44,429 bases of DNA from Kamptonema formosum PCC 10802 (GCF_000332335.1 NZ_KB235948.1:4665243-4709671), one strand, 5' to 3'. Shown: positions 34,837 through 43,401, numbered from the stretch's first letter. A program made the numbers and translations. Notes: generated by a model not told the origin, from the letters alone.

Positions 34837-36201
34837 GTGAAACGTAAAGGGAAACGGTACAGTTGGGCGCTCGCGGGAGTTCTGGCAGCCGCAATCATTC
34901 TTTCAGGAATTGGCGAACAGGCAAGTACAGCAGTGAAGGATACCCGAAGGAATTCCGATATATTAGCACAGGCGGAACTGCCCTGTCAAGTGAAAGAGGA
35001 AAACACGGCAAATCCCTACTCCAACGATGCCGAAATCGACCGGGCGGTGGCAGAGGAAATGTGCGCTCAAAAGCTGTATGGCTTAGCAATAGGTATCGTG
35101 AGAAATGGAAAAAATATCTATCTCAAGGGGTACGGCTATGAGGATTTGGAAAAGAAAATTCCTGTGGGGGCGAAGAAGACGATGTTCCGCTGGGCGTCGC
35201 TGTCTAAGTCGGTGACGGGAGTGGCGGCGGTGCGAGAGGTTTTTGCCGGCAATCTGGATTTGGATGCGGATGTGAGAAAATATGTGCCGGAGTATAAATT
35301 TCCCGCAACATACGCTTACCCGTTAGAAAATGGCAAGTTCGATATCCGACGGCTTCCCGACTCTCCCAAACCGATCATTACCACGCGCATGCTGCTCAGC
35401 CACACTTCGGGGATTAAGAATTTCAGTAATGGGCCAAGTAAGGCCGGCACGCCGCCAGAAAATTTGGTGAGCGATCCCAATGTCAACACCGGCATCTTTT
35501 GGGCGGGGAAATATTTTTGGGACGATCCGAATCATTTGCTTTACATTCCGGGCACGAAAGAGAGCTATTCGGTTTTCGGCTATACGCTAGCAGGGATGGC
35601 AATTGAAAGAGCCGGTGAGCCGAAAACGTACTGGGAAAAAGTCCGCGACGGAATCGCGGTGCCTTTGGGGATGACACCGGCAGATTTTCCCAACCATCCG
35701 GGAGCCGGCTACCAGTCAGGCTCGTTTTTCCAGCCGGATTACGAGTGGGTGAGTATCCCGCACCGCGCGGTGGGATACCGCTACGATAAAGAGACGGGAA
35801 TCTATAAGAACTCGGGGAGTGTGGATGTGAGCTGGAGGCTGCCGGCTGCCGGTTTTATTTCCACGGTGGAGAATCTGGCGCAATACTGCAACGGGTTGAT
35901 GAATCGGGAAGATGTGGTTTCGGCTAAGATGAAAGAAGATTTCCTCTGGAAAGGAAGCCAACTTAGCGATGGCACCTATATCAGCGCCAGCATGGGTTTT
36001 GGGATCGGCGAGACTGACGGGAGAAAGCGGATTGGAGCGATTGGATCTCAGCAGAAGACCCGAACCCGCTTGACGATGTACCCGGATGAAGGTCTTTGTT
36101 TTGTGATAATGACTAACTCAGAATGGGCGAAGATAGATGACATTTTCAATGTCCTGGAAACGGCTTACCGGAATAAGAAGTTGCCCCTGAATGGCGGGTA
36201 G
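34837..36201 (+). CDS. Serine hydrolase of the beta-lactamase/penicillin-binding class C fold
   Basis: A 454-residue exported protein. The GTG start at 34837 is chosen because AGGAGG (34825-34830) lies just upstream. A signal peptide follows (MKRKGKRY, hydrophobic WALAGVLAAAIILSGIG). The hydrolase domain has the SxxK motif SLSK (Ser121-Lys124), the Tyr motif YSVFGYTLAG (Y-S-x-x-G near 247) and LLSHTSGIKNF near 188. The third motif is unclear (IGAIGSQQKTRTR region). The family includes D-amino-acid peptidases, esterases and beta-lactamase-like enzymes; the substrate cannot be read. A small double hairpin repeat follows the gene. True antibiotic resistance activity should not be assumed. Confidence 0.85.
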   Translation: MKRKGKRYSWALAGVLAAAIILSGIGEQASTAVKDTRRNSDILAQAELPCQVKEENTANPYSNDAEIDRAVAEEMCAQKLYGLAIGIVRNGKNIYLKGYGYEDLEKKIPVGAKKTMFRWASLSKSVTGVAAVREVFAGNLDLDADVRKYVPEYKFPATYAYPLENGKFDIRRLPDSPKPIITTRMLLSHTSGIKNFSNGPSKAGTPPENLVSDPNVNTGIFWAGKYFWDDPNHLLYIPGTKESYSVFGYTLAGMAIERAGEPKTYWEKVRDGIAVPLGMTPADFPNHPGAGYQSGSFFQPDYEWVSIPHRAVGYRYDKETGIYKNSGSVDVSWRLPAAGFISTVENLAQYCNGLMNREDVVSAKMKEDFLWKGSQLSDGTYISASMGFGIGETDGRKRIGAIGSQQKTRTRLTMYPDEGLCFVIMTNSEWAKIDDIFNVLETAYRNKKLPLNGG

Positions 36202-36204
36202 TTC

Positions 36205-36300
36205 AAAAGGTTCGTAAGTTCAGCGTAGCCCAAAGGTTTTATCGCTCCCAAGCGGAGCCTGGGAGCGAGGGGTGGGAGGCTCTGTCTCCTTCTTGTTTTA
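36205..36300. repeat. 26-bp-type repeat plus double-hairpin repeat
   Basis: GTAAGTTCAGCGTAGCC (36213 on) is a single copy of the 7637-7714 repeat. It is followed by CGCTCCCAAGCGGAGCCTGGGAGCG and GGAGGCTCTGTCTCC, a variant of the 14263 family. It lies between converging genes and may serve as a terminator. Confidence 0.7.
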
Positions 36301-36347
36301 TTTGTGCCGGTTACGCAACGCTTACCCACCCTACTTTCTAATACTTT

Positions 36348-37286
36348 CTACTTTTTGGGCTTTCTGAACCGGTTCACACCGTAAACAGCACCGGCACCCA
36401 GCAGGAGATAGGGGCTGAACACGAGTAACCAAAGGATGAAAGCAAACAAGCTAAACGTGAATTCGCTGAGGGAATTGGTTGCCTTGCCCCAGGTTTCTTG
36501 CACCCGCAAACCGAGGGCAGGCTGCGCCGGCGCGCCGGCAGAAATAGCGGCTTCCAGGTTTAGGTTAATCGTAGAGTATGCAACTTGGTTGCGCATGCTT
36601 TTCAGCTGAGCGTCGAGCCGCTCAATCGACTCGCGAATCGTGCTCAGTTCGTTGGCGGCTTTGAGGACATCACCAACGGAGCCAGAGCGCTCCATAATTT
36701 TTAAGACCATTTCTTCGGATTTGCGCAAATTTCGCAGCCTCGCCTCGCTATCGACGAGTTGAGAGGTCACGTCTTCTACGGTAAGGGAGCGGTTCTGCAC
36801 GGTGCCGAGTTTGGCGAGAGCATTAAGGGTGGTTTCCAGCTTATTTTGCGGAACGCGAATTTGCACCGATGCGGTGTGGCGGCTGCTGGGATCTAGGGGT
36901 TTGTTATCTTGCAATCCCAGTATGTCTCCCTGCTGCTGTTTCGCGATGGCGGAAACTTCTCGAATGCTCTGGTCAATGGATTTGACAAGGAGGTTTAGCT
37001 CGGCTTTTTTGATGAGTTGGGGTTGGGATCGCGGCGCTTCTGCAGCGGCTGCCTGCAAGTTAGCCGGCGCAACTGGAGCCATTTCCGATTTCGCTGCCGG
37101 TGCAGGGGCTTTCATGTCCGCTTTCCCGAACTGGGCAGAATCCTGGTATGAGCCACCACCGCAACTGGGCAAAGTCACGGCAGACAGCAGTCCCAGCAGG
37201 GTGAGGGTGAGGAGACGCTCAGTGCCGGCGTGGTTGGTTTTGTTGAAGAAATGTTGCGGGGACTTAGCTTTGAGGTGAGTGTTCAT
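36348..37286 (-). CDS. DUF4349 lipoprotein
   Basis: A 312-residue protein with a basic N-terminus, a hydrophobic segment (LLTLTLLGLLSAVTLP) and the lipobox LPSC (Cys near 42), so probably lipid-anchored after signal peptidase II processing. A low-complexity Ala/Pro/Lys segment follows. The DUF4349 domain runs about 90-265: KKAELNLLVKSIDQSI, VQIRVPQNKLETTLNAL, DVTSQLVDSEARLRNLRK, and a coiled coil ERLDAQLKSMRNQVAYSTINL. The end is a transmembrane helix (FSLFAFILWLLVFSPYLLLGAGAVYG) and a basic tail. RBS AGGAGA precedes the ATG. The function of the family is unknown; an envelope role is likely. Confidence 0.87.
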   Translation of the reverse strand: MNTHLKAKSPQHFFNKTNHAGTERLLTLTLLGLLSAVTLPSCGGGSYQDSAQFGKADMKAPAPAAKSEMAPVAPANLQAAAAEAPRSQPQLIKKAELNLLVKSIDQSIREVSAIAKQQQGDILGLQDNKPLDPSSRHTASVQIRVPQNKLETTLNALAKLGTVQNRSLTVEDVTSQLVDSEARLRNLRKSEEMVLKIMERSGSVGDVLKAANELSTIRESIERLDAQLKSMRNQVAYSTINLNLEAAISAGAPAQPALGLRVQETWGKATNSLSEFTFSLFAFILWLLVFSPYLLLGAGAVYGVNRFRKPKK

Positions 37287-37392
37287 AGCGGGTTTCTCCT
37301 GAGTAAATCGAGTGGGTTGCGCCCTACTATATCTAAGTTAACCTCCCGCAGATGGGAGAGGTGCGAGTTGATACAAAAATTGAAACAGCGGC

Positions 37393-37426
37393 GAGAAACC
37401 CTTATTCTTTAAGAAACCGGGTTTCT
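37393..37426. repeat. Dispersed GAAACCCGG hairpin
   Basis: GAGAAACCCTTATTC, TTTAA, GAAACCGGGTTTCT. It lies between the divergent DUF4349 and helicase genes. An upstream in-frame start for the helicase would run through it, which argues for the later ATG. Confidence 0.82.
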
Positions 37427-37498
37427 GCAGCGCAAGGATGCCTTCGGGTTATAAACTCAGAATTAGTACCGGCAAAACATTCCCTCGCCAAGCCAACG

Positions 37499-39904
37499 AT
37501 GCCAAAAGATTCGGACAGGAATGGAACCCCTCCAGAAGCGGAATCGCTCTCACCGGCAGCCTTGCGGGAGGCGGCGCTGCGCAGCATCCGCGACGGACTG
37601 CGATCGGGACAGCAGCAAATGGCCGACTGGCAGGGTGGCCCTCTGGCGGTTTCGGCGGTGCCCGGTGCCGGCAAGTCCACCGGCATGGCGGCGGCGGCGG
37701 CTTTGGCCATTGCGCGCCACCACCTGCACCCGCGCCGCCAGCTCGTCGTCGTCACCTTCACCCGCGCGGCAGCGCATAACATAAAAAAGAAAATTCGTCA
37801 ATACCTGGAGAGGCTGTCTTTACCGCAACTGGGGTTTTCTGTCCACACGCTGCACGGTTTGGCGCTGAATATTGCCCTCCGCCACCAGGATCTGTCAGGT
37901 TTGAGTCTGGACAGCACAGCCTTGGTGACGCCGAACCAGAGTCACCGGCTGGTTCGCACCTGTGTGGAGCAGTGGGTTGCCTGCCTTCCGCGCCGATATC
38001 AAATGCTGGTGCAGGGGGGGCAATTTGACGGGGAGGAAACGGAGCGGCTGCGCCGGCAGTCGGTGCTGCGCACGGATGTGCTGCCAAATCTGGCGCTGAC
38101 TGTGATTCACGAGGCGAAGTCGTCGGGGTTGCAAGCGCAGCAATTGCGGGAATTGAGCGAGCTGGCAAGAGATGAGTACGAGATTTTGGCGATCGCAGCG
38201 GGGCTGTACGAGAATTACGAGAAGTTGCTGCGCTCGCGACAGTTTATTGACTACGACGACATGATTCTGGCGGCGCTGCGCGTGCTGGAGAATCCAACCG
38301 CCCGCCGGCTGGAACAAGCCAAAGTGTTTGCGGTATTTGAAGATGAGGCGCAAGACTCTACGCCGCTGCAAAGCAAGCTGCTGGAAATTCTGGCGACTGA
38401 CCCCGCACAGCCGCACCTCCCCCCCAATCTTATCCGAGTCGGCGACCCGAATCAAGCGATTAACTCGACGTTTACGCCGGCAGATCCGGTCTATTTCCGC
38501 AAGTTTTGCAAAGATTGCGACGAGCGAGGTATGCTAGCGACGATGGATAGAGCCGGTCGCAGCAATCAGATTATTATAGATGCGGCTAATTTTGTTCTGG
38601 AATGGGTGAACCAGCAGTGGTTAGCGGGAAGTGGGAACCTCCCCCTCAAACCGCCCCCGCACGGGGAGAGTGAGGAAAGAGGGGCGAGAGGGGCGAGAGG
38701 GGCGAGCGCAGCCAACCGCGAGACACCTTTTCGCGAGCAAAAAATACGAGCGGTTGACAGTGGAGATCCGCAACCCGACGCCAACCCAGATAAAGTCGGT
38801 CGCGGGCTGGAAATTTACGCGCCGCGAGATATATTTCAAACCGCACAACTGATGGGGAAAAGGGTGATTGAGCTGTTTGAGGAAGATCCCGACCGGTCGG
38901 CGGCGGTACTGGTGCGGGAAAACCGGCAAGGCGAGTGGCTAGCCGGTGAGATCAGGCGTCTGTATCCAGACCGGATTAGGATTTATGAAGTGGGTCAGCA
39001 GGAGCGCCGGTCCCACGTGCCGGCGGAGATCGTGGCGGTGCTGCAATTCCTCGATCGCCCGCACTCGCCGGACTATTTGAAAGCCGCTCTCACGGTGTTG
39101 GCAAATCGCAAGCTTATCCCGGCACAAGACCTCGACGCTCTCGCTATTTTACCAGAGCAGTTCCTGTATCCGGGACCGCTGGCGCAGCCGCAACCCGAGC
39201 CGGTGCTGCTGGCGCGGCGGTTTTGCTCCAGTTTGCTTCGCGCTCGCCTGGAATTGCCGATCTATAATTTGATTTCGTTTGTGGCTTTGGCGCTGAATTA
39301 CGACCAAGCGGAGCTAGCAACGGCTGACAAGCTGGCGGAAAGAGTGGCGCAGCAGACGGTTGGCAAGAATTCTATGAGCGGTTTGCTGGCGGTGCTGAGT
39401 GAAATTGTCAGTTCCGAACGGTTTGAGCCGGTAGATCCGGATGAGGCGGAGTCGATTTACATTCGTGCCGGTCAGCTGACGATTATCACCATGCACAAGG
39501 CAAAAGGGCTGGATTGGGATTATGTTTTCCTGCCCTTTTTGCACGAACAAACGATTCCGGGGCGGCTGTGGGTTCCGCCGCAGATGCAGTTTCTCGGCGA
39601 GTTCACGCTGGCGGAAGTGGCGAGAGCGCAAATTCGCGCCAGTTTGCACGAGCAGTATCCTTTGCCAGATGTGGGCGCTGCGTGGGAGCAAGCCGGTTAT
39701 TTGAAGACAGCGGAGGAGTACCGGCTGCTGTATGTAGCGATGACGCGGGCGAAGCGGTTGCTGTGGGTTTCTGCTGCTCAGCAAGCTCCGTTTACTTGGA
39801 ATAAGCCGAATAATTTGCAGGAGCAAAAACCCTGCCCCGTGGTGCCGGCGCTCAAGAGCCGGTTTCCGGAGTCCGTGGTGTTTGTGCCGGCGATGTTGAG
39901 GTAG
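37499..39904 (+). CDS. UvrD/Rep/PcrA-like superfamily 1A DNA helicase
   Basis: An 801-residue protein starting at ATG 37499 (MPKDSDRNGT); the 49-codon upstream extension crosses a dispersed repeat and is unlikely. Motifs in order: Q-motif region ALRSIRDGLRSGQQQMADW, Walker A AVPGAGKST near residue 60, Ia VVTFTRAAAHNI, II VFEDEAQD, III IRVGDPNQAINSTF, IV ATMDRAGRSNQIII, V LTIITMHKAKGLDWDYV, and VI YRLLYVAMTRAKRLLW. A Ser/Gly/Arg-rich insertion (GESEERGARGARGASAA) and NPDKVGRG sit near the 2A/2B boundary and look like a repeat-derived linker. Such enzymes unwind DNA 3' to 5' in repair or replication restart. The absence of an adjacent nuclease argues against an AddAB-like complex. It is probably a housekeeping-type gene. 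Confidence 0.92.
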   Translation: MPKDSDRNGTPPEAESLSPAALREAALRSIRDGLRSGQQQMADWQGGPLAVSAVPGAGKSTGMAAAAALAIARHHLHPRRQLVVVTFTRAAAHNIKKKIRQYLERLSLPQLGFSVHTLHGLALNIALRHQDLSGLSLDSTALVTPNQSHRLVRTCVEQWVACLPRRYQMLVQGGQFDGEETERLRRQSVLRTDVLPNLALTVIHEAKSSGLQAQQLRELSELARDEYEILAIAAGLYENYEKLLRSRQFIDYDDMILAALRVLENPTARRLEQAKVFAVFEDEAQDSTPLQSKLLEILATDPAQPHLPPNLIRVGDPNQAINSTFTPADPVYFRKFCKDCDERGMLATMDRAGRSNQIIIDAANFVLEWVNQQWLAGSGNLPLKPPPHGESEERGARGARGASAANRETPFREQKIRAVDSGDPQPDANPDKVGRGLEIYAPRDIFQTAQLMGKRVIELFEEDPDRSAAVLVRENRQGEWLAGEIRRLYPDRIRIYEVGQQERRSHVPAEIVAVLQFLDRPHSPDYLKAALTVLANRKLIPAQDLDALAILPEQFLYPGPLAQPQPEPVLLARRFCSSLLRARLELPIYNLISFVALALNYDQAELATADKLAERVAQQTVGKNSMSGLLAVLSEIVSSERFEPVDPDEAESIYIRAGQLTIITMHKAKGLDWDYVFLPFLHEQTIPGRLWVPPQMQFLGEFTLAEVARAQIRASLHEQYPLPDVGAAWEQAGYLKTAEEYRLLYVAMTRAKRLLWVSAAQQAPFTWNKPNNLQEQKPCPVVPALKSRFPESVVFVPAMLR

Positions 39905-39947
39905 GTGCTAACCCCTCACGGCTATTTTTCATGCGATTAGCTACTTT

Positions 39948-40010
39948 CCTGGCGATTGGAAATCGCGGCTATACAAACGAAGCCCGCCTTCGCGGGCTAA
40001 GAGAAGAGCT
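39948..40010. repeat. Fragment of the dispersed palindromic element
   Basis: Part of the 12462-12946 family: CCTGGCGATTGGAAATCGCG, then GCTATACAAACGAAG and CCCGCCTTCGCGGGCT. It sits just upstream of the toxin-antitoxin pair, before an AGGAGG ribosome-binding site. Confidence 0.8.
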
Positions 40011-40035
40011 ATAAATCAGATAGGAGGAGAATCTT

Positions 40036-40416
40036 ATGAGTGCCAGTTTTGTGACTTCCCCATTTAGCCAAACGACTAAGCTGACTTACTCAGTGCTGGT
40101 TGAAGAGGGAAAAGAAGGGGGATATAAAGCGACGGTGTGGGGTTTGCCAGAGTGCGAGGCTGCCGGCGCTACGCGAGAGGAGGCGATGGAAAATGTGCGC
40201 CGGCTTGTGGAGGCGCGTCTGGAGCGAGCGGAAATCGTCTATCTGGAAATGGAACTGCCCAAACCCGAGCATCCTTGGATGAAGTTTGCCGGTATGTTTA
40301 AGGACGATCCGTACTTTGATGAGATGCTGGAGGATATCAAAGCCCTTCGCCGCGAGCGCGATGCCGAAATGGAAGAGTATTACCGGAAACTAGATGCGGA
40401 GGAGCAAGCCAAGTGA
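40036..40416 (+). CDS. HicB-like antitoxin
   Basis: A 126-residue protein. Residues about 18-70 form a HicB/UPF0150-type fold (KLTYSVLVEEGKEGGYKATVWGLPECEAAGATREEAMENVRRLVEARL). The C-terminal part (HPWMKFAGMFKDDPYFDEMLEDIKALRRERDAEMEEYYR) is an extended, charged helix of the kind that wraps a PIN-domain toxin. Start ATG 40036 follows AGGAGG. Stop and toxin start overlap as GTGA, as is usual for TA operons. The usual HicB partner is a HicA mRNA interferase; here the neighbour is a PIN nuclease. The C-terminal segment recalls antitoxins found with VapC in cyanobacteria. Transcription autoregulation is probable but the HicB here lacks a clear DNA-binding ribbon-helix-helix. Confidence 0.82.
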   Translation: MSASFVTSPFSQTTKLTYSVLVEEGKEGGYKATVWGLPECEAAGATREEAMENVRRLVEARLERAEIVYLEMELPKPEHPWMKFAGMFKDDPYFDEMLEDIKALRRERDAEMEEYYRKLDAEEQAK

Positions 40417-40835
40417 GTGTTTGGGTACTGGATACGGATCATGTCTCGCTTTTTCAACAGGGGCATCCACTGGTAAGGCAGCGTGTTAATGCAGTCGCTC
40501 CTCAAGAGGTTGCTGTAACCATCATTACACTGGAAGAGCAACTGTATGGCCGGCTCAATCGTATCAGGAGGGCTTCTTCAGAAGATGAGGTGGTATCAGC
40601 TTACGCAAAGCTGAGGGCTACCTGGAATTACTTCCAAACAGTTAATTTGCTGGATTTTGACCAGGATGCTGCCAGATGTTACGCCGAGTTTGTCCGTCAA
40701 AGAATCCGCGTTGGTACGCAAGATTTACGGATTGCTGCTATTGTGATTTCCAGGACCGGCATTCTGGTTACGCGCAACCAGCGCGATTTTTCACGGGTGC
40801 CAGGTCTGAGCTTTGAAGACTGGACAGTAGAATAA
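40413..40835 (+). CDS. PIN-domain ribonuclease toxin (VapC-like)
   Basis: A 140-residue protein starting with GTG at 40413, which overlaps the antitoxin stop. Acidic active-site residues of the PIN fold are visible: Asp7 in VLDTDH, Glu near 42 in TITLEEQLYG, Asp near 104 in GTQDLRIAAI and a late Asp in TRNQRDFSRV. VapC toxins cleave tRNA or rRNA when free of antitoxin. The gene is full length (typical 130-145 residues), so the pair may be active. It is followed by a palindromic element. Confidence 0.9.
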   Translation: MSVWVLDTDHVSLFQQGHPLVRQRVNAVAPQEVAVTIITLEEQLYGRLNRIRRASSEDEVVSAYAKLRATWNYFQTVNLLDFDQDAARCYAEFVRQRIRVGTQDLRIAAIVISRTGILVTRNQRDFSRVPGLSFEDWTVE

Positions 40836-40859
40836 TCTTGTTGGGGGAGGGGTGGGATC

Positions 40860-41062
40860 ATTAGTGTCAACTTAACCTCCTGGCGATTGAAATCGCGGCT
40901 ATACAAACGAAGTCCGCCTACCCTTCGGGAAGGGCTTCGCCCAACGCGGACTTAAGAGAAGAGCGGGACTTTTCAAACCCTTGCCTTGCGGGTTTTGTCT
41001 GTATAGCTGCGGTTTCAACCGCCGGGAGACTACGGGACACAGCTTAAGTTGACACCGATGGG
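40860..41062. repeat. Short form of the dispersed palindromic element (MITE-like), about 200 bp
   Basis: TTAGTGTCAACTTAACCTCC at the left end and CAGCTTAAGTTGACACCGAT at the right end are inverted repeats. Inside are nested hairpins with AATCGCGGCTATACAAACG, GGGAAGGGCTTCGCCC, and TCTGTATAGCTGCGGTTTC. It is a deletion form of the 12462-12946 element, with both ends present. No coding sequence. Confidence 0.85.
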
Positions 41063-41188
41063 GTGGGATTCCCCGCCTCATCTTGCCAAGATTACGCCAT
41101 TGAAGGATTTGCGATGACACACCTGCCGGATGACAGTAACCTAAATAAATGCAGGTTTACACCTCATTCATTTGGCACCGGCTATATA
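41063..41188. other. Short region with no gene
   Basis: Between the palindromic element and the toxin remnant I see no open frame with a RBS. A run TATATACTAAAAGTATGAG near 41185-41203 is AT-rich and could be promoter-like but has no target gene in the right direction. Confidence 0.4.
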
Positions 41189-41389
41189 CTAAAAGTATGA
41201 GTAATATAAGTGGCATAATACAGCAACTGCAACCCGACACAGAAGCAGAAATGACCTACCCTGAAAGCGACGGACAGCCAATGGCAGACAGCACGAAGCA
41301 ATTCCGCTGAATTGTATGCCAGACCTCTTGCATCTAGACTCGATATGTGGTGAATTCGGGAGCCTGTTTTCATCCAATTTTATTTTCAC
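41189..41389 (-). pseudogene. Decayed DUF5615-type (PIN-like) toxin partner of DUF433
   Basis: The ATG at 41389 overlaps the stop of the DUF433 gene and the first residues MKIKLDEN are the hallmark start of DUF5615 toxins. After NRLPNS the sequence no longer follows the family; a stretch GRSFLL could be the remains of the conserved GRFLITQD strand. The frame ends after 66 residues, while intact members have about 110-120. Frameshift or deletion decay is the likely cause. Confidence 0.55.
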
Positions 41390-41625
41390 GACACCGGCAC
41401 CTTCCAGAGATTCTCCCGCGCCAATTCAGCCGCATAAGCAACTGCAGCCCGAATATCCTCAGGCGTCAGTGCTGGGTAGTGGTCTGTAATTTGCTCCGGA
41501 GTCAGCCCTTCGGCTAAGGCATCTAAAATGATGGTAATGTAAATGCGCGTCCCCCGGATGCAAGGAAATCCCCCACATACTGCCGGGTCTGCTGTGACGC
41601 GACTCAGTAACTCTTCACGAGTCAT
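41386..41625 (-). CDS. DUF433 (VapB-like) antitoxin
   Basis: A 79-residue protein with the family core AVCGGFPCIRGTRIYITIILDALAEGLTPEQITDHYPALTPEDIRAAVAYAAEL, a small HTH-like fold. DUF433 proteins are usually the first gene of a toxin-antitoxin pair with a DUF5615 PIN-like protein, and here a decayed partner overlaps its stop codon. Full length; it may persist as an orphan antitoxin or repressor. TACTC-type spacing before the ATG gives no strong RBS. Confidence 0.88.
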   Translation of the reverse strand: MTREELLSRVTADPAVCGGFPCIRGTRIYITIILDALAEGLTPEQITDHYPALTPEDIRAAVAYAAELARENLWKVPVS

Positions 41626-41839
41626 GGAATACCTCTGCTATCGTTAATTCCATATTACTTGAGTTTGGCGTCAAGCGACCTGTCCCTCTCTTGGCGGAGC
41701 GGAGGTCGAGGGTTTGCACTCACAATAAGATGTGCCGGCACAACCCTTATCTCTTGCTTCTTGTTAAAAAGTTATGGCTGTGATATGATGTGAGGGGACA
41801 GTAAAAAAGCCGGCTGCTGAGGGGAGGGAATTAAGAGTT

Positions 41840-42037
41840 ATGTTGGAGCGCATCACGTTTGACCCGCAGATAATGGGCGGACGCGCCTGCATTCGGGGGA
41901 TGCGGATCACTGTCTCCCTGGTCGTGAATCTGATGGCCAATGGCATGAGTGTTGATGAGATTCTCAGGGAGTATCCCAGCTTAGAAGCTGAAGATTGCCG
42001 GTGGGCGCTTCAGTATGCGAGAAACCAGGTTTCTTGA
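41840..42037 (+). CDS. DUF433 protein truncated by a repeat; orphan antitoxin
   Basis: A 65-residue protein: MLERITFDPQIMGGRACIRGMRITVSL, then MSVDEILREYPSLEAEDCRWALQYA. Family members usually run about 10 residues further with AxxxxDE. Here the last residues RNQVS and the stop codon come from the hairpin repeat at 42019-42045. No toxin gene follows; the next gene is on the opposite strand. The core HTH is intact, so DNA binding may be kept. Confidence 0.8.
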   Translation: MLERITFDPQIMGGRACIRGMRITVSLVVNLMANGMSVDEILREYPSLEAEDCRWALQYARNQVS

Positions 42038-42045
42038 AGAAAAGG
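42019..42045. repeat. Diverged GAAACCCGG hairpin that ends the DUF433 gene
   Basis: GAGAAACCAGGTTTC, TTGAA, GAAAAGG. Same family as 25837-25870 but the right arm is decayed. Confidence 0.65.
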
Positions 42046-42048
42046 ATA

Positions 42049-42495
42049 TCAACGGTATGGCTCTCTTACGGCACGCTCCAACTCTTCCCGTTCTTGTCGT
42101 CCCTGTTCTAGCCTATCTGCGCTGACTTCCGCCGAAACTCCGTATACTCTACAGTCAGGACTGCCGAATCCTAATAGAAAAGTCCAGTTACCACTCCAGC
42201 AAGCCTGGGCGACTAGGGGGTTATGAAAACTACTATTTGGAGGTATACGCTGGAGCTTAAAAAAGCAATAATTTTGTTGATTACAGCCCACAAAAGTCAG
42301 GCTAAAACACTCCGCAGCATCGCGCGTACAGCGAACTCTAGTCCCAATATCTTTTCCGCGACTGACAAAAAACGGCTCCCCTTGATCGCTGTAGACAATC
42401 CCTTCCTGGCTTAAAGCCTTTTGTGCGGGAAGAACTCCCAGGCTTATAAAGGTAACTAATCCCAATCCTGCTGTTACTAAATGTCTGGTTTTCAT
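42049..42495 (-). CDS. Secreted small cysteine-rich protein of unknown function
   Basis: A 148-residue protein. The N-terminus is a signal peptide (MKTRHLVTAGLGLVTFISLGVLPA, cleavage likely near ALSQ). The mature part has six Cys (CTRDAAECFSL, CNQQNYCFF, ACWSGNW, DCRVYG), probably disulphide-bonded, and a charged C-terminal helix (RLEQGRQEREELERAV). I do not recognise the family. There is no obvious partner: the gene is convergent with the truncated DUF433 gene and about 390 bases away from the HTH gene. Confidence 0.7.
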   Translation of the reverse strand: MKTRHLVTAGLGLVTFISLGVLPAQKALSQEGIVYSDQGEPFFVSRGKDIGTRVRCTRDAAECFSLTFVGCNQQNYCFFKLQRIPPNSSFHNPLVAQACWSGNWTFLLGFGSPDCRVYGVSAEVSADRLEQGRQEREELERAVREPYR

Positions 42496-42885
42496 TTGGG
42501 GAATCTCTTCCTAGATGAAAATCTTTAACGGCGCTAGCTCACCATCCCCCACAATCAGCCTCACTACCCAGCCATCTGAGTGTGGTGTCCACCACAACTA
42601 CAGGAGAGCCATTTACGTCTGAGTTATTCTCAGATGCGCTCTAGCCGTGCTATAGTCAGATATTAGCGGTGCCAGACATGGAACTTGTGAGGCTAGGGGA
42701 ACCCCACGCCCACCGGCTCGACCCCTCACAGCGTCCCAGCCTCCGAATGCCTGAATCCTGGCCCCTTCAGCCTGTCCGCTCGCTTGGTTACATTAATCGT
42801 AAGCTAGTCACAACCGGCATATCAACTAGCCGGCACTAGCAAAAACATTATAATTTCATTAGTAATTTTATCAAGACTACCGGCA
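42496..42885. other. Intergenic region, 390 bases
   Basis: No gene seen. It contains CCGGC-rich sequence and a 26-base AT-rich tract near 42845-42870 (TTATAATTTCATTAGTAATTT) which could include the promoter of the next gene. Confidence 0.45.
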
Positions 42886-43371
42886 ATGGCCACCGACGAG
42901 CTTTTTGCCCAGGCTGCAAAGGACTGGGACTTGGACACGCTGTACGCAGACCTGGCCTCGGCCAAGGGGAAGCGCCTGACACCCATTGAGAAGCTGCACC
43001 TGCGCGGCTTGCTGTGTGGCCACAGTCCCGCCGAGATAGCCGAAAGGCTCAATAAGAATGTCAAAGGAGTTGAAGTTAACTTTTGTAACACAATATACCA
43101 GTACGTTAAGAACCTTTTAGGCAAAGCCAGCGAAAAGGTAGAAAACTGGAGGAATATCTGCGAGTGGCTTGAGGAAGCGGGATATAAAGCTCAGTCGTCT
43201 GCTGAATCGCAATCAGATGATTGTTTGCCAATAAAATTCTTAATAAAGAAAGCTAATATAACTCTTGACAAAAATCAAGTAATAATTGACATCAACCTGA
43301 GAATCATCGCCTCCTCCCCTATAGAACCCCCAATAGAAGACACAGACACCGGCAACGGTGCTTCGCTCTAG
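42886..43371 (+). CDS. HTH protein related to N-termini of cyanobacterial STAND ATPases
   Basis: A 161-residue protein. Residues about 12-85 form an HTH domain: LYADLASAKGKRLTPIEKLHLRGLLCGHSPAEIAERLNKNVKGVEVNFCNTIYQYVKNLLG, the same kind of module as at the start of the NB-ARC gene at 16725. KVENWRNICEWLEEAGY follows, as in multidomain relatives. The remainder (95-161) is low-complexity with one beta-rich stretch (ITLDKNQVIIDINLRIIASS). There is no NTPase domain, so it is either a stand-alone regulator or an adaptor fragment. The start ATG 42886 lacks a clear RBS. Confidence 0.7.
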   Translation: MATDELFAQAAKDWDLDTLYADLASAKGKRLTPIEKLHLRGLLCGHSPAEIAERLNKNVKGVEVNFCNTIYQYVKNLLGKASEKVENWRNICEWLEEAGYKAQSSAESQSDDCLPIKFLIKKANITLDKNQVIIDINLRIIASSPIEPPIEDTDTGNGASL

Positions 43372-43401
43372 ATGCGGGGAAAAGCCCCAACCGCAAATAC
43401 C

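Noticed and set aside
37352-37498. 49-residue N-terminal extension of the helicase
   Set aside because: It translates through the dispersed hairpin at 37393-37426; the ATG at 37499 gives a normal N-terminus.
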